From an uncultured Clostridia bacterium (GTDB taxonomy: Bacteria; Bacillota; Clostridia; UMGS1810): 64,000 bases of DNA. The DNA lies in contig CAKSTI010000015.1 in assembly GCA_934500705.1 (NCBI GenBank), forward strand, positions 1 through 64,000, written 5' to 3'. A program made the translations under genes and the position numbers. Position 1 is the stretch's first letter, and the number at the start of each line of letters is the position of its first letter. Shown here piece after piece: positions 15,563 to 24,214 of this stretch. The notes under the pieces were generated by a model that saw only the letters and a program-made list of their open reading frames with translations, had not been told where the DNA came from and searched no databases.

Positions 15563-16867
15563 TTATTTAAGGAGAGCCTTTAAAAAGCCCTCTCCGCTGT
15601 TGTCGTTTACAAGCACGGTTACGCCGAGCTCACGCTCAATGTCCGAAAGCGTGGTATCGTCCAGCATTACGGGACTGTCGCTCTTGAACATACTTGACGA
15701 CAGAACAAGGTAATCGCCCAAATCCTTGCCACGAAGCTGTTCTATGATGTCACAGCCGCACAAAAGTCCGGTTACGGTTATCCTGCCGCCGAAAAAGTTG
15801 TTTTTTATTTTATAAACGCTGATGTCTGCATTTTTGTTTACCTCTTTAAGTTTGCTCACAAATGAGCAAATGTAGTCATATGCAATCTCAGATGTTGCGA
15901 TTGATTTTTTAGCCGGTGTAAGACCCGCATCAACGCAGCGCAGTGCTTCGTCAAATTCGTATTCCAGAGTTGTCATAAGTCCGACTCCGTTTTCGATTTG
16001 CGGAAAATCCTCGTACGCATCATATGACGGCAAAGGCATATTTGCCTTGATGTAAAATTCGTCCGCAAGGTAGACAAGACGTGTGCCGATTTCCTTTAAA
16101 AAGCGGTTGCTTATGCTCTCAACCTGTGTTATTACCTCGGCGCTCGACTTCTCGTCGAACGGTTCAAGCTCAAAGAGTCCCTCACGGTATGCCGAAAGTC
16201 CCACGGGAACTATGGAAACGCTCTGAATGTTGGGGTAAAACTCCCTTAAATCCATAATGGTGCGAGTAAGGTATTCGCCGTCATTGAGATTGCGGCAGAG
16301 CACAATCTGACCATTCATTATTATACCGGCGTCGGCAAAGCGGCGCATAATCTTTAAGAGCTCGCCGGCAAAGCGGTTGTTAAGCATCTTGCACCTTAGT
16401 GCCGGGTCGGTCACGTGGACGGAAACGTTAATCGGACTGACTCTTAGCGAGCAAATGCGCTCAATGTCCGCCTCGCTGAGGTTGGTAAGCGTTACGTAGT
16501 TGCCCTCCAAAAACGAAAGGCGCACGTCATCGTCCTTGAAGTACATAGTCTTTCGCATATTGGGCGGAAGCTGATCCATAAAACAGAACACGCACTTATT
16601 GCGGCACAGCATTGGCTCGTCGATAAGCTCCTTTTCAAACTCACAGCCAAACTGCTCGTAAAGGTCGTTCTCCACCTCTATTTCCTCAATGCTGCCGTCG
16701 GTTTTCTCCACCTCGACAACATAGTAATCGTCCGAGGTGAGATAACGAAAATCAAGAATGTCCACAAATTTTTTGCCGTTAATTGTGAGTATCGCATCTC
16801 CCGGCTCAATGCCGCAGTCGTCTGCGATTGAACCGGGGTCAACGGATTTTACAACAGCTTTTGCCAT
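15563..16867 (-). CDS. PDZ/radical-SAM-like DUF512 family protein
   Basis: This 434-residue protein has an N-terminal PDZ-like domain (about 1-60, GSIADDCGIEPGDAILTING). A Cys cluster CRNKCVFC near residue 87 has the CX3CX2C spacing of radical SAM [4Fe-4S] sites, followed by a DUF512 C-terminal region. Biochemical function is not established for the family. It lies just upstream of der, a conserved neighbourhood in Clostridia as I recall. Three bases separate it from the HAD gene upstream. Confidence 0.88.
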   Translation of the reverse strand: MAKAVVKSVDPGSIADDCGIEPGDAILTINGKKFVDILDFRYLTSDDYYVVEVEKTDGSIEEIEVENDLYEQFGCEFEKELIDEPMLCRNKCVFCFMDQLPPNMRKTMYFKDDDVRLSFLEGNYVTLTNLSEADIERICSLRVSPINVSVHVTDPALRCKMLNNRFAGELLKIMRRFADAGIIMNGQIVLCRNLNDGEYLTRTIMDLREFYPNIQSVSIVPVGLSAYREGLFELEPFDEKSSAEVITQVESISNRFLKEIGTRLVYLADEFYIKANMPLPSYDAYEDFPQIENGVGLMTTLEYEFDEALRCVDAGLTPAKKSIATSEIAYDYICSFVSKLKEVNKNADISVYKIKNNFFGGRITVTGLLCGCDIIEQLRGKDLGDYLVLSSSMFKSDSPVMLDDTTLSDIERELGVTVLVNDNSGEGFLKALLK

Positions 16868-16870
16868 AAA

Positions 16871-17530
16871 CTATCTCCCTTGAATTAAAAAAGCCTCAAT
16901 ATCCTTAGGCGTATCTGCCAGTGCAATGTGCGGACACAGTTCAAGCTCCTCCTTTGAGCCGTAGCCGTAGAGCACGCCGAGTCCGTCTATGCCAAACTCA
17001 GCCGCACCCAAAAGGTCGTACTTGCGGTCGCCAATCATAAGGATTTGCCCCACGTCCGTGATGCCGAGCGTGTTGATTATATGCCCGATGACGTCCTCTT
17101 TGGTGTTCCTCACCCCGTCAAAAGTTGCGCCGGTTATAAAGTCAAAAAGACCGTCGAGCTTGAAATACTCCAAGCACCTTCTGGCAAATTCCTCCGGCTT
17201 GCTTGTGGCAAGGCAGGTGATGTAGCCCTTGCCTTTAAGCGACGAAAGAAGTTCCCTAACGCCGTCGTATACTCTGTTTTCAAAAAGTCCTTTGACCGAA
17301 AAGCGTTCACGGTATTTTGCAACCGCCGCCTCTGCCTTTTTTTCGTCAAAGCCGAACATATTCATAAACGAGTCTTTGAGCGGCGGCCCCAAAATGGGGC
17401 GCAGGCTGTTTACGTCGTCAACCTTTACTCCGTAATATTCGAGTGCATACACAAATGATTTATATATTCCCTCACACGAGTCGGTAACCGTCCCGTCGAG
17501 GTCAAAAAACAGATACTTATAATTCTTCAA
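16871..17530 (-). CDS. HAD-superfamily hydrolase, phosphoglycolate phosphatase-like
   Basis: The HAD motifs are all visible: I, FFDLDGTVTDS (nucleophile Asp near 8); II, ATSKP (~110); III, Lys near 140; and IV, GDRKYDLLGAAEFG (~167). An alpha-helical cap of the Gph/PpaX type lies between I and II. Substrate is not certain; pyrophosphatase or phosphoglycolate phosphatase are the usual options. The start is called at TTG 17530, five bases after GGAGG. Upstream in-frame ATGs would place the N-terminus inside the rpmF terminator hairpin, which is unlikely. Length is then 219 residues, normal for the family. Confidence 0.88.
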   Translation of the reverse strand: MKNYKYLFFDLDGTVTDSCEGIYKSFVYALEYYGVKVDDVNSLRPILGPPLKDSFMNMFGFDEKKAEAAVAKYRERFSVKGLFENRVYDGVRELLSSLKGKGYITCLATSKPEEFARRCLEYFKLDGLFDFITGATFDGVRNTKEDVIGHIINTLGITDVGQILMIGDRKYDLLGAAEFGIDGLGVLYGYGSKEELELCPHIALADTPKDIEAFLIQGR

Positions 17531-17558
17531 AGCAAACCTCCAAAATATTAGATAAAAC

Positions 17559-17584
17559 GGGGGTGTTGCGTGAGCAACACCCCC
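17559..17584 (-). terminator. rpmF terminator
   Basis: A perfect 11-bp stem (GGGGGTGTTGC / GCAACACCCCC) with a four-base loop, followed on the minus strand by GTTTTATC. It lies between rpmF and the HAD gene. Confidence 0.8.
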
Positions 17585-17596
17585 ATTCATCACTGA

Positions 17597-17773
17597 TTAC
17601 TCAGCCTTTAATACTTCTTTACCGTCATAGTAACCGCAAGCCTTGCATACTCTGTGCGGCAACTTAAATTCCTGACACTTAGGGCATTTTACCATACCCG
17701 GCAAAACGAGTTTCCAGTTTGCTCTCCTTTTATCTCTTCTTGCTTTTGAAGTTCTTCTCTTAGGTACTGCCAT
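17597..17773 (-). CDS. rpmF: 50S ribosomal protein L32
   Basis: Read directly from the minus strand, this is a 58-residue protein beginning MAVPKRRTSKARRDKRR, with the zinc-ribbon pairs CPKC and CKAC (~30-33, 43-46), as in zinc-type L32. The ATG at 17773 has GGGAGG upstream. It follows yceD by 25 bases, the classic yceD-rpmF arrangement. Confidence 0.96.
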   Translation of the reverse strand: MAVPKRRTSKARRDKRRANWKLVLPGMVKCPKCQEFKLPHRVCKACGYYDGKEVLKAE

Positions 17774-17798
17774 AATTCCACCTCCCGAAATTCTTAAA

Positions 17799-18293
17799 CT
17801 AATTCTTAAAAAAATCCTTCAACGCAGAAAACCTTGGGTCAATGCTGTCCTCACCGCAGGAGCACTCCTCACGGTTGAGATTGCAGCCGCACTCCGGGCA
17901 TAACCCCTTGCAGTCCTCGCTGCACAGGTAGTTAATCGGCAGTGCACCCACAAAGGCTTTTTCCACCAAATCGTCAAGGTCAATATTACCTGACCTTATA
18001 ACGATTGTTTCGTCATCGCCCGTTTCGGTCTTGGAAAAGACCTCGTTTACCTTAAACGACAGGCTCTCGCTTATGTTATCCATACAAGCGGCACACTGCG
18101 TCTGAAAGGATACCTCGGCGTCGAGGTTCAGATACAGAACCCCGGCAATGTTTTTAACAACTCCTTTAAGTGCGAAAGGTGTTTCAAAAACAATATCCTG
18201 ACCGTTAAAGGACATATCATCGAGTTTAAGGCTCAAATCAAGCTCCCTAACTGCGCCGTCGCTTTGTATTAACTGTGATACATCTAAAAACAT
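17799..18293 (-). CDS. YceD/DUF177 family protein
   Basis: YceD-type proteins lie upstream of rpmF in most bacteria and are linked to 23S rRNA/large-subunit biogenesis. The protein is 164 residues. The Cys motif CAACMD (~66) and the C-terminal cluster CSEDCKGLCPECGCNLN (~122-138) match the family. The start at 18293 has GAGGTG six bases upstream, and the mapped consensus promoter puts the transcription start only about 18 bases before it, so the longer frame (18308) is less likely. Confidence 0.92.
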   Translation of the reverse strand: MFLDVSQLIQSDGAVRELDLSLKLDDMSFNGQDIVFETPFALKGVVKNIAGVLYLNLDAEVSFQTQCAACMDNISESLSFKVNEVFSKTETGDDETIVIRSGNIDLDDLVEKAFVGALPINYLCSEDCKGLCPECGCNLNREECSCGEDSIDPRFSALKDFFKN

Positions 18294-18317
18294 AATACAC
18301 CTCGACATAACAAACCT

Positions 18318-18346
18318 ATTATATATGCTTATTGACGCTTTGTCAA
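18318..18346 (-). promoter_or_regulatory. consensus sigma-A promoter of yceD-rpmF
   Basis: TTGACA (18341-18346), 17 bp, TATAAT (18318-18323) on the minus strand: a perfect match to consensus, as expected for a ribosomal-protein transcript. Confidence 0.85.
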
Positions 18347-18368
18347 GTTTTTTTTTAATTTATTGTTA

Positions 18369-19559
18369 TTATTTTACAAGTTCTGCGGTATCTTTGGCAA
18401 TCATAAGCTCCTCATTTGTGGGAATTACCAGTGTTTTAACCCTTGCGTCGGGTGCGCTTATATCTCTCTCGACACCACGGCAGTCATTTGCCTGTTTGTC
18501 TATCTTTACTCCCATAAATTCAAGGCCGTCCGCTATCTGCTCTCTGATTATCTTGGTGTTTTCGCCTATTCCTGCGGTAAAGATGAGTGCATCTGCTCCG
18601 CCCATTACTGCGGCGTATGCTCCGACGAGCTTTTTAACGTCGTATGCAAACATATCGAGAGCGAGCTTTGCCCTCTCGTTTGTATTCATTGCGCTCTCCA
18701 AATCACGGAAGTCACTGCTTATGCCGGAGATGCCGAACACGCCGGACTCCTTGTTCATAAGTTCATCAACCTGTTCCGCATTATAGCCGCCTTTTTCCAT
18801 AAGATAGGTAACTATTGCCGGGTCAATGTCGCCGCAGCGTGTGCCCATTGCAACGCCCGCAAGCGGTGTAAAGCCCATACTTGTGTCAACGGAGTGGCCA
18901 TGCATTACTGCGGAAACGGACGAACCGTTGCCAAGGTGCATAGTGATGAGTTTAAGCTCCGAGAGGGGCTTTCCGAGAATTTCTGCCGCTCTCTGAGAAA
19001 CGTACTTGTGGCTTGTGCCGTGGAATCCGTATCTTCTGATTTTATACTTGGAATACATCTCATACGGCAATGCATACATATACGCCTCTGCCGGCATCTG
19101 CTGATGGAAAGCCGTGTCAAACACTGCCACCTGGGGAGTGCCGGGCATAGCCTTTTGGCAAGCCTCAATGCCTATGATGTTTGCCGGGTTGTGCAGCGGT
19201 GCAAGCGGAACGCACTCTCTGATTGCCTCCATTACTTTGTCGTCTATTACAACGGACCGGCTGAATATCTCGCCGCCGTGAACGACTCTGTGGCCTACTG
19301 CGTCAATCTGCGACATATCGGAAATTACGCCGTGCTCCGAGTCGGTGAGCGCCTCTATAACCATCTTTATAGCGTCGCTGTGGTCGCCCATATGCTCCTG
19401 CCGTACGAACTCGTCCTTACCGGGAGCCTTTTGCGTGAGCTTGGAGCCGTCTATGCCTATTCTCTCGCAAAGACCCTTTGCGAGTACTGCCTGTGTGTCT
19501 ATGTTTATAAACTGATATTTAAGCGAGGAACTTCCCGCATTTATAACCAAAATATTCAT
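18369..19559 (-). CDS. ackA: acetate kinase
   Basis: The enzyme transfers phosphate from acetyl phosphate to ADP, the ATP-forming last step of acetate fermentation. The 396-residue protein has NAGSSSLKYQ at the N-terminus (7-16), HRVVHGG (~87-93), the HGTSHKYVS segment (~179) and the ASKHA-fold phosphate motif HLGNGSS (~207). The start at 19559 follows AAGGGGGAA; the longer frame to 19613 would run into pta. It begins 13 bases after the pta stop. Confidence 0.97.
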   Translation of the reverse strand: MNILVINAGSSSLKYQFINIDTQAVLAKGLCERIGIDGSKLTQKAPGKDEFVRQEHMGDHSDAIKMVIEALTDSEHGVISDMSQIDAVGHRVVHGGEIFSRSVVIDDKVMEAIRECVPLAPLHNPANIIGIEACQKAMPGTPQVAVFDTAFHQQMPAEAYMYALPYEMYSKYKIRRYGFHGTSHKYVSQRAAEILGKPLSELKLITMHLGNGSSVSAVMHGHSVDTSMGFTPLAGVAMGTRCGDIDPAIVTYLMEKGGYNAEQVDELMNKESGVFGISGISSDFRDLESAMNTNERAKLALDMFAYDVKKLVGAYAAVMGGADALIFTAGIGENTKIIREQIADGLEFMGVKIDKQANDCRGVERDISAPDARVKTLVIPTNEELMIAKDTAELVK

Positions 19560-19572
19560 TGTGCTTTCCCCC

Positions 19573-20574
19573 TTATTTATTGCCCTGTGCCTGAACGCAG
19601 GTGATTGCCACAACGCCGACTATATCGTCTGCCGAGCAGCCTCTGGAAAGGTCATTAATCGGCATTGCAATACCCTGTGTTACAGGACCGTAAGCCTCTG
19701 CCTTTGCAAGACGCTGAACGAGTTTGTAGCCAATGTTTCCGGCATCGAGGTCGGGGAACACCAGAACGTTTGCCTTGCCGGCAACGGGTGAACCGGGAGC
19801 TTTGGACTCGCCGACGGAGGGAACGATTGCGGCGTCGAGTTGAAGCTCGCCGTCAACCTTTAATTCGGGATTGTTTGCCTTGCAGATTGAAGTTGCCTCA
19901 ACAACCTTGTCTACGTCTGCGTGCTTTGCACTGCCCTTGGTGGAGTGTGATAGCATTGCAACAATCGGCTCTTTCTCGACCAAAAGCTCAAAGGAGTCTG
20001 CCGAGCAAGCGGCAATGGCTGCCAGCTTTTCGGGGTCGGGGTTCTGTTCAAGACCGCTGTCCGCAAAGATAAATGTGCCGTCTGCGCCGTATTCGCAGTC
20101 GGGAACAACCATAAGGAAAAATGCGGAAACAAGCTTTACGCCCGGCTTTGTCTTAATTATCTGCAAGCTCGGACGGAGCGTATTTGCCGTGGAGTGACAA
20201 GCACCGGAAACAACGCCGTCTGCATCGCCTGCTTTAACCATAAGGCAGGCATAGTACATATAATCGCCGAGGGCGGTTTTCTTTGCGTCCTCGTATGTAA
20301 GACCCTTAGCCTTTCTGAGTTCTACAAAGAGGTTTAAATACTCCTCTGTCTTTTCGTAGGTAAAGGGGTTGATGATTGTAGCCTTGGAGATGTCAAGACC
20401 CTTGCTGTTTGCCTCGACTTCCTCGGGTGTGCCGATGATGATTACGTCGGCGATGTCCTCTTTTAATACCTTTTCTGCGGCCTCAAATGTTCTCCTGTCC
20501 ATAGACTCGGGCAGAACGATTTTCTTTTTGTCCGCTTTTGCTCTTTCTTTAATTCTGTCAATAAAAGCACTCAT
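19573..20574 (-). CDS. pta: phosphate acetyltransferase
   Basis: Pta converts acetyl-CoA and phosphate to acetyl phosphate, feeding ackA. The 333-residue length is the short, single-domain form typical of Firmicutes. Visible markers are ILPESMDRRTF at about 21, GDADGVVSGA with the CoA/phosphate-binding region (~117-126), DSGLEQNPD (~170) and the C-terminal GYKLVQRLAKAEAYGPVTQG (~290). The promoter lies in the 87-bp gap after murI, so pta-ackA is an independent fermentative operon. Confidence 0.97.
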   Translation of the reverse strand: MSAFIDRIKERAKADKKKIVLPESMDRRTFEAAEKVLKEDIADVIIIGTPEEVEANSKGLDISKATIINPFTYEKTEEYLNLFVELRKAKGLTYEDAKKTALGDYMYYACLMVKAGDADGVVSGACHSTANTLRPSLQIIKTKPGVKLVSAFFLMVVPDCEYGADGTFIFADSGLEQNPDPEKLAAIAACSADSFELLVEKEPIVAMLSHSTKGSAKHADVDKVVEATSICKANNPELKVDGELQLDAAIVPSVGESKAPGSPVAGKANVLVFPDLDAGNIGYKLVQRLAKAEAYGPVTQGIAMPINDLSRGCSADDIVGVVAITCVQAQGNK

Positions 20575-20631
20575 TTTTTATCCTCCTGTATTACAAATCC
20601 TTAACGGATTTAAATTTTTGCACCAAAGTAT

Positions 20632-20660
20632 ATTTTACTACATATTTATTTGTTTTACAA
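20632..20660 (-). promoter_or_regulatory. sigma-A promoter of pta-ackA
   Basis: TTGTAA (20655-20660), 17 bp, TAAAAT (20632-20637) on the minus strand, just past the murI stop codon. Confidence 0.65.
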
Positions 20661-20661
20661 G

Positions 20662-21429
20662 TCATTTTGCCAAAAGTTTTTTGCACAAATCAATTATTTT
20701 ATCTCCGCCGAGGCTGTTTTTAAACTCAACCGAGCCGCATTTTCCGTCAGAGAGCAGGTTTTTCCTTTCGAGCAGGCGCTTTACCTGATGCGCCGTACCC
20801 TCGCCGCCGTCAAAGATTTCGGCTCCGGGGAGCAGTTTTTGTATGGTATCCTTTACAAACGGGTAATGCGTACAGCCGAGAACCACGCAGTCTGCGCTCT
20901 GTATGCCGTTTTCGGCAAAGTGCTCTTTGAGGTAGCCTTCAAGCTCGGCGCCCTCGGTTATTCCCTTTTCCACAAGCTCCATTAGTCCGGGGCAGGGAAG
21001 GGGGATTATGTTTGCCGTCTTTGAATACGATGCGCAAAGGCGAGCAAATTTTTCCTCTTTAAGCGTGAGCGGAGTTGCCATAACAATCACCGTAGGGTTT
21101 GTCCGCCCGGCAACGGCAGGCTTTAACGCCGGCTCTATGCCGACTACGGGCATATCGGGGTACAGGCGCCTGAGCTCGTCTATGCACACGCTCGTTGCGG
21201 TGTTGCACGCAACGACAAGCGCTTTTATGCTGCGCTTTGCAAGATAATCGGCGTTTTTTTCCACAATTTGGAGTATTTTTTCGTGTGTCTTTGTGCCGTA
21301 GGGTGCGTTGGCGGAGTCGCCGAAGTAGATGTATTTTTCGTTCGGCATAAGCGACACAAGCTCTCTTAAAACGCTTATGCCGCCAACGCCGGAGTCAATC
21401 ACGCCTATTGGCATTGATTTATCTGTCAT
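20662..21429 (-). CDS. murI: glutamate racemase
   Basis: MurI supplies D-glutamate for peptidoglycan. The 255-residue protein has IDSGVGGISVL (~10-20), the proton-shuttling Cys in VACNTATS (~73) and the second Cys in LGCTHYPF (~184). It is the last gene of a run starting at dgt, 12 bases after the GerMN lipoprotein gene. Confidence 0.96.
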   Translation of the reverse strand: MTDKSMPIGVIDSGVGGISVLRELVSLMPNEKYIYFGDSANAPYGTKTHEKILQIVEKNADYLAKRSIKALVVACNTATSVCIDELRRLYPDMPVVGIEPALKPAVAGRTNPTVIVMATPLTLKEEKFARLCASYSKTANIIPLPCPGLMELVEKGITEGAELEGYLKEHFAENGIQSADCVVLGCTHYPFVKDTIQKLLPGAEIFDGGEGTAHQVKRLLERKNLLSDGKCGSVEFKNSLGGDKIIDLCKKLLAK

Positions 21430-21441
21430 TTGTATTACCGC

Positions 21442-21966
21442 CTACTCTAAGTTATCGTCCGCCTCAAACGGTTCGTCAAATATAAAATTGCCGTAAACCT
21501 CGACGGTTTTGCCGTCTATGAGAAACTGCACCTTGTCAACGTTATCCAGTGCGCACAGCGAGTTTACAACGGAGTACACGCTGAGTGTATCGAACGCACT
21601 GCCGCCGTTGGAGTTATCTATAAACTCCGAGCTTAAATTGACGGTGCAAAGACCGTCCTCGGTGGAAATGCCGATTAGCCTCGTGCCCTCGGGCATAACG
21701 GAAACACGTTCCTTTTCGTTACTGCCCTTTATAAGCTCCGACACGACTGCCTCCTCAGGCGATGAATACTCGTCCGCCATCTTGCGCATTTCCTTTTTGA
21801 GTTTAAGCCCCTGGCTGTCGGCAAAGTAGAGGGCAATTTTCTTATCCTCCTGCTCGTTTGCCGCAGTATTTGACGGCTCCTTGGGTGCGGAATTGTCCGC
21901 AGTCTTTGAGCACGAAGTGCAAAAAAGCATTAAAACGGCTGTGAAAATACAAAGTAATTTTTTCAT
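21442..21966 (-). CDS. GerMN-domain lipoprotein
   Basis: This is a 174-residue secreted protein. Residues 1-19 are a signal peptide ending in FCTSC, an acceptable but imperfect lipobox. After a Ser/Asn/Glu-rich linker, residues 45-165 form one GerMN (sporulation/germination) domain, with EEAVVSELIKGS, TVNLSSEF and the final VQFLIDGKTVEVYG typical of the fold. The start at 21966 follows GGAGG. It lies 19 bases downstream of a histidine kinase gene. A role at the envelope, possibly in spores, is inferred from the domain only. Confidence 0.85.
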   Translation of the reverse strand: MKKLLCIFTAVLMLFCTSCSKTADNSAPKEPSNTAANEQEDKKIALYFADSQGLKLKKEMRKMADEYSSPEEAVVSELIKGSNEKERVSVMPEGTRLIGISTEDGLCTVNLSSEFIDNSNGGSAFDTLSVYSVVNSLCALDNVDKVQFLIDGKTVEVYGNFIFDEPFEADDNLE

Positions 21967-21985
21967 ATCAAACCTCCGAAAAATA

Positions 21986-22999
21986 TCATAACCAGTCCAC
22001 AAGCGGCAGCGCTATCGTAAAGGTACTGCCAACACCCAGCTCGCTCTCCACTCCGAGAGTGCCGTTGTGGAAATCTATGGCGGACTGCGCAATGGAGAGT
22101 CCCAGTCCCGTTCCGCCCGTGGCACGGCTCCTTGCCTTGTCCACACGGTAGAACCTGTCGAAAATCCTGCTCTTGTCGTCCTCGGCAATGCCGACGCCGT
22201 TGTCCTCAACGGTTATGACGGCACGCTTTTTCTCCTTGGTAAGCGTCACGCTCACTCTGCCGTGCTCGCCCGTGTATTTTAAGGCGTTGTCTACGATATT
22301 ATATATCGCCTGCCACAAAATATCCTTATTTGCCATAAGCAGAATGTCCTCATCTGCGTTTAAAACAAGTTCCTTGTTCTCCATTTCCGCAATAGGCATA
22401 AGGTTTTTGTTTATGCCCTCAACCACGTCTTTTAAGTTTATAAGTTCAAGGTTACCCGACATTTTCTCCGTAAGAGTGTCCATTTTGGTTATGTAGAGCA
22501 GTTTATTTACAATGCGGTTGAGCCGCTCCACCTCGTCGTTCATATCGGAGAGAAATTCCCTCACGTAGTCCATCTCAATATCGGGCGTCTGAATTATGGA
22601 ATCCGCCATCAGCTTAATGGAGCTGAGCGGAGTTTTAAGCTCGTGGGAGGCATTGGACACAAACTCGGTACGCTGTTTTTCGAGAACGGATATTTTATCG
22701 CTCAGATTATTAAACGCCTCACCCAGTTTGGAAATCTCGTCGTTCCACTTGATGTCGAGTTTTTCGGTCAGCTTGCCGCCGTCCATTGCCTCCATCTTGT
22801 TTGTAAACTTAACTATGCGGTTTGTCATAAAGTATGCGGCGCAAAGAGTCATTGCCGCCGCAAGGAGCACAAGGAGCAGTGCAAGGACAAGCCCGTTTTT
22901 AACCGTAGCTTTCAATATAAGCGTAATGCAGATTACGGCAACGTATGTAGCGGTGAGCTTTACGGAAAGCCTGTCGAGCTTTTTTAATATTTTAACCAA
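21986..22999 (-). CDS. two-component sensor histidine kinase
   Basis: This 337-residue kinase has two closely spaced TM segments at about 12-32 and 36-55 with almost no extracellular loop, so it probably senses membrane or cytoplasmic signals. It continues with HAMP (~55-105), HisKA with the phospho-acceptor in FVSNASHELKTPLSS (~118), and HATPase_c with the N box NIVDNALKYT, G1 VEDNGVGIAEDD and G2 GTGLGLSIA. The called start is TTG 22999, overlapping the response regulator stop by 8 bp. It lacks a strong ribosome binding site, so coupling is likely and the exact start is not certain. Confidence 0.88.
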   Translation of the reverse strand: MVKILKKLDRLSVKLTATYVAVICITLILKATVKNGLVLALLLVLLAAAMTLCAAYFMTNRIVKFTNKMEAMDGGKLTEKLDIKWNDEISKLGEAFNNLSDKISVLEKQRTEFVSNASHELKTPLSSIKLMADSIIQTPDIEMDYVREFLSDMNDEVERLNRIVNKLLYITKMDTLTEKMSGNLELINLKDVVEGINKNLMPIAEMENKELVLNADEDILLMANKDILWQAIYNIVDNALKYTGEHGRVSVTLTKEKKRAVITVEDNGVGIAEDDKSRIFDRFYRVDKARSRATGGTGLGLSIAQSAIDFHNGTLGVESELGVGSTFTIALPLVDWL

Positions 23000-23678
23000 T
23001 ATCTCTGAAATAGTAACCAGCTCCCCATTTTGTAAGCAGATACTTAGGCTCTGCGCTGTTAGGCTCTATCTTTTCACGCAAGCGGCGCACGTGCACGTCC
23101 ACCGTTCTTGCATCGCCCGGATAGTCGTAACCCCATATGAGATCCAACAGATTTTCTCTCGAATACACCTTGCCCGGATTGCACACGAGCAAATCCATAA
23201 GGTCAAATTCCTTACTCGTGAGGTCTGTCGTCACGCCCTCGATTGTAACGGTGCGCTGATTGTAGTCGAGCTCCACCGTGCCCATACGTATTTTGGAGCG
23301 GTCGCCCTCTTTGGCAACGGGCGTAATTCTGCGCATTATCGCCTTTACACGTGCCTTTAACTCCAAGATGTTAAACGGCTTTGTAATGTAGTCGTCTGCG
23401 CCGTATTCCAGACCCATAATCTTATCCATATCCTCCGCTTTTGCGGTGACCATTATTATCGGTATGCTCGAAAACTCCCTTATCTTCTGACAAACGGATA
23501 GACCGTCTATTTTGGGAAGCATAAGGTCAAGTATTATTATATCAAGGTTTTTGTCGTGAGCGAGCTTTAATGCCTCCTCGCCGTCGTATGCAGTTTCCAC
23601 TGTGTAGCCGTCCTGCTCAAAGTTGAATTTCATTCCTTTCACAAGGAGCTTTTCATCGTCTACTATCAATATTTTCAT
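22992..23678 (-). CDS. OmpR/PhoB-family response regulator
   Basis: The 228-residue protein has a receiver domain (1-120) with DDE at 7-9, the phospho-acceptor Asp in IIILDLMLPKIDG (~52) and the Lys in ITKPF (~101). A winged-helix DNA-binding domain follows (about 130-226, SKEFDLMDLLVCNPGKVYSR ... DVHVRRLREKIE). It is paired with the downstream kinase (8-bp overlap) and overlaps comEA upstream by 4 bp. Target genes are not evident. Confidence 0.95.
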   Translation of the reverse strand: MKILIVDDEKLLVKGMKFNFEQDGYTVETAYDGEEALKLAHDKNLDIIILDLMLPKIDGLSVCQKIREFSSIPIIMVTAKAEDMDKIMGLEYGADDYITKPFNILELKARVKAIMRRITPVAKEGDRSKIRMGTVELDYNQRTVTIEGVTTDLTSKEFDLMDLLVCNPGKVYSRENLLDLIWGYDYPGDARTVDVHVRRLREKIEPNSAEPKYLLTKWGAGYYFRDIG

Positions 23679-24214
23679 TGGGACTGTTCCTCCGTTTTTA
23701 TGTAGTCCTTCATTTTATTAAAGGTCTTTTCCCCTATTCCCTTTACACGGGTGATGTCCTGGGGAGTTAAAAATTTTCCGTGTTCGCTGCGGTAGTCAAC
23801 AATTCTCTGCGCCGTTATCTCTCCGACGCCGGGTATCATAGTAAGGTCGTGCACGCTTGCGGTATTGATGTTTACAACGGCGGCGGCAGTCTGCTCCGCA
23901 CCGCCCTCTTTTATAGCATTTACGCAGCTGCCGTCCGCAAGAACGGCATCGGCGTCTTTGACCTCACCGCCCGGTGCAAGACCGCCTGCGGCATAGACTG
24001 CGTCACACACCCGTGAGCCTGACGGGAGTTTATACGTTCCCTCACGCTCCACGGCGCCTTTTACCGTGACGGTGATTTTATCCCCTTTGTCCGCATTTCT
24101 TTCCACGCTTACAGTGTATGCCCCAAGTTCGCTTTTGATGTAAGCGCCGGCGGACGCAAGAACCGCTGCGGCGGCGAGCATTACAATTAATTTTTGAAAT
24201 TTAGTGTCCATCAT
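23675..24214 (-). CDS. comEA: ComEA-like helix-hairpin-helix DNA-binding protein
   Basis: ComEA is the membrane-tethered DNA receptor of natural transformation. The 179-residue protein has one TM/signal anchor (~9-26), an SLBB domain (~47-100, VKGAVEREGTYKLPSGSRV), a short linker and a tandem HhH domain (~113-175) with VNINTAS, MIPGVGEITAQRI and RVKGIGEKTFNKM. It overlaps rpoD by 4 bp upstream and the response regulator by 4 bp downstream. ComEC and the pseudopilus genes are not in this window, so competence itself is unproven. Confidence 0.92.
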   Translation of the reverse strand: MMDTKFQKLIVMLAAAAVLASAGAYIKSELGAYTVSVERNADKGDKITVTVKGAVEREGTYKLPSGSRVCDAVYAAGGLAPGGEVKDADAVLADGSCVNAIKEGGAEQTAAAVVNINTASVHDLTMIPGVGEITAQRIVDYRSEHGKFLTPQDITRVKGIGEKTFNKMKDYIKTEEQSQ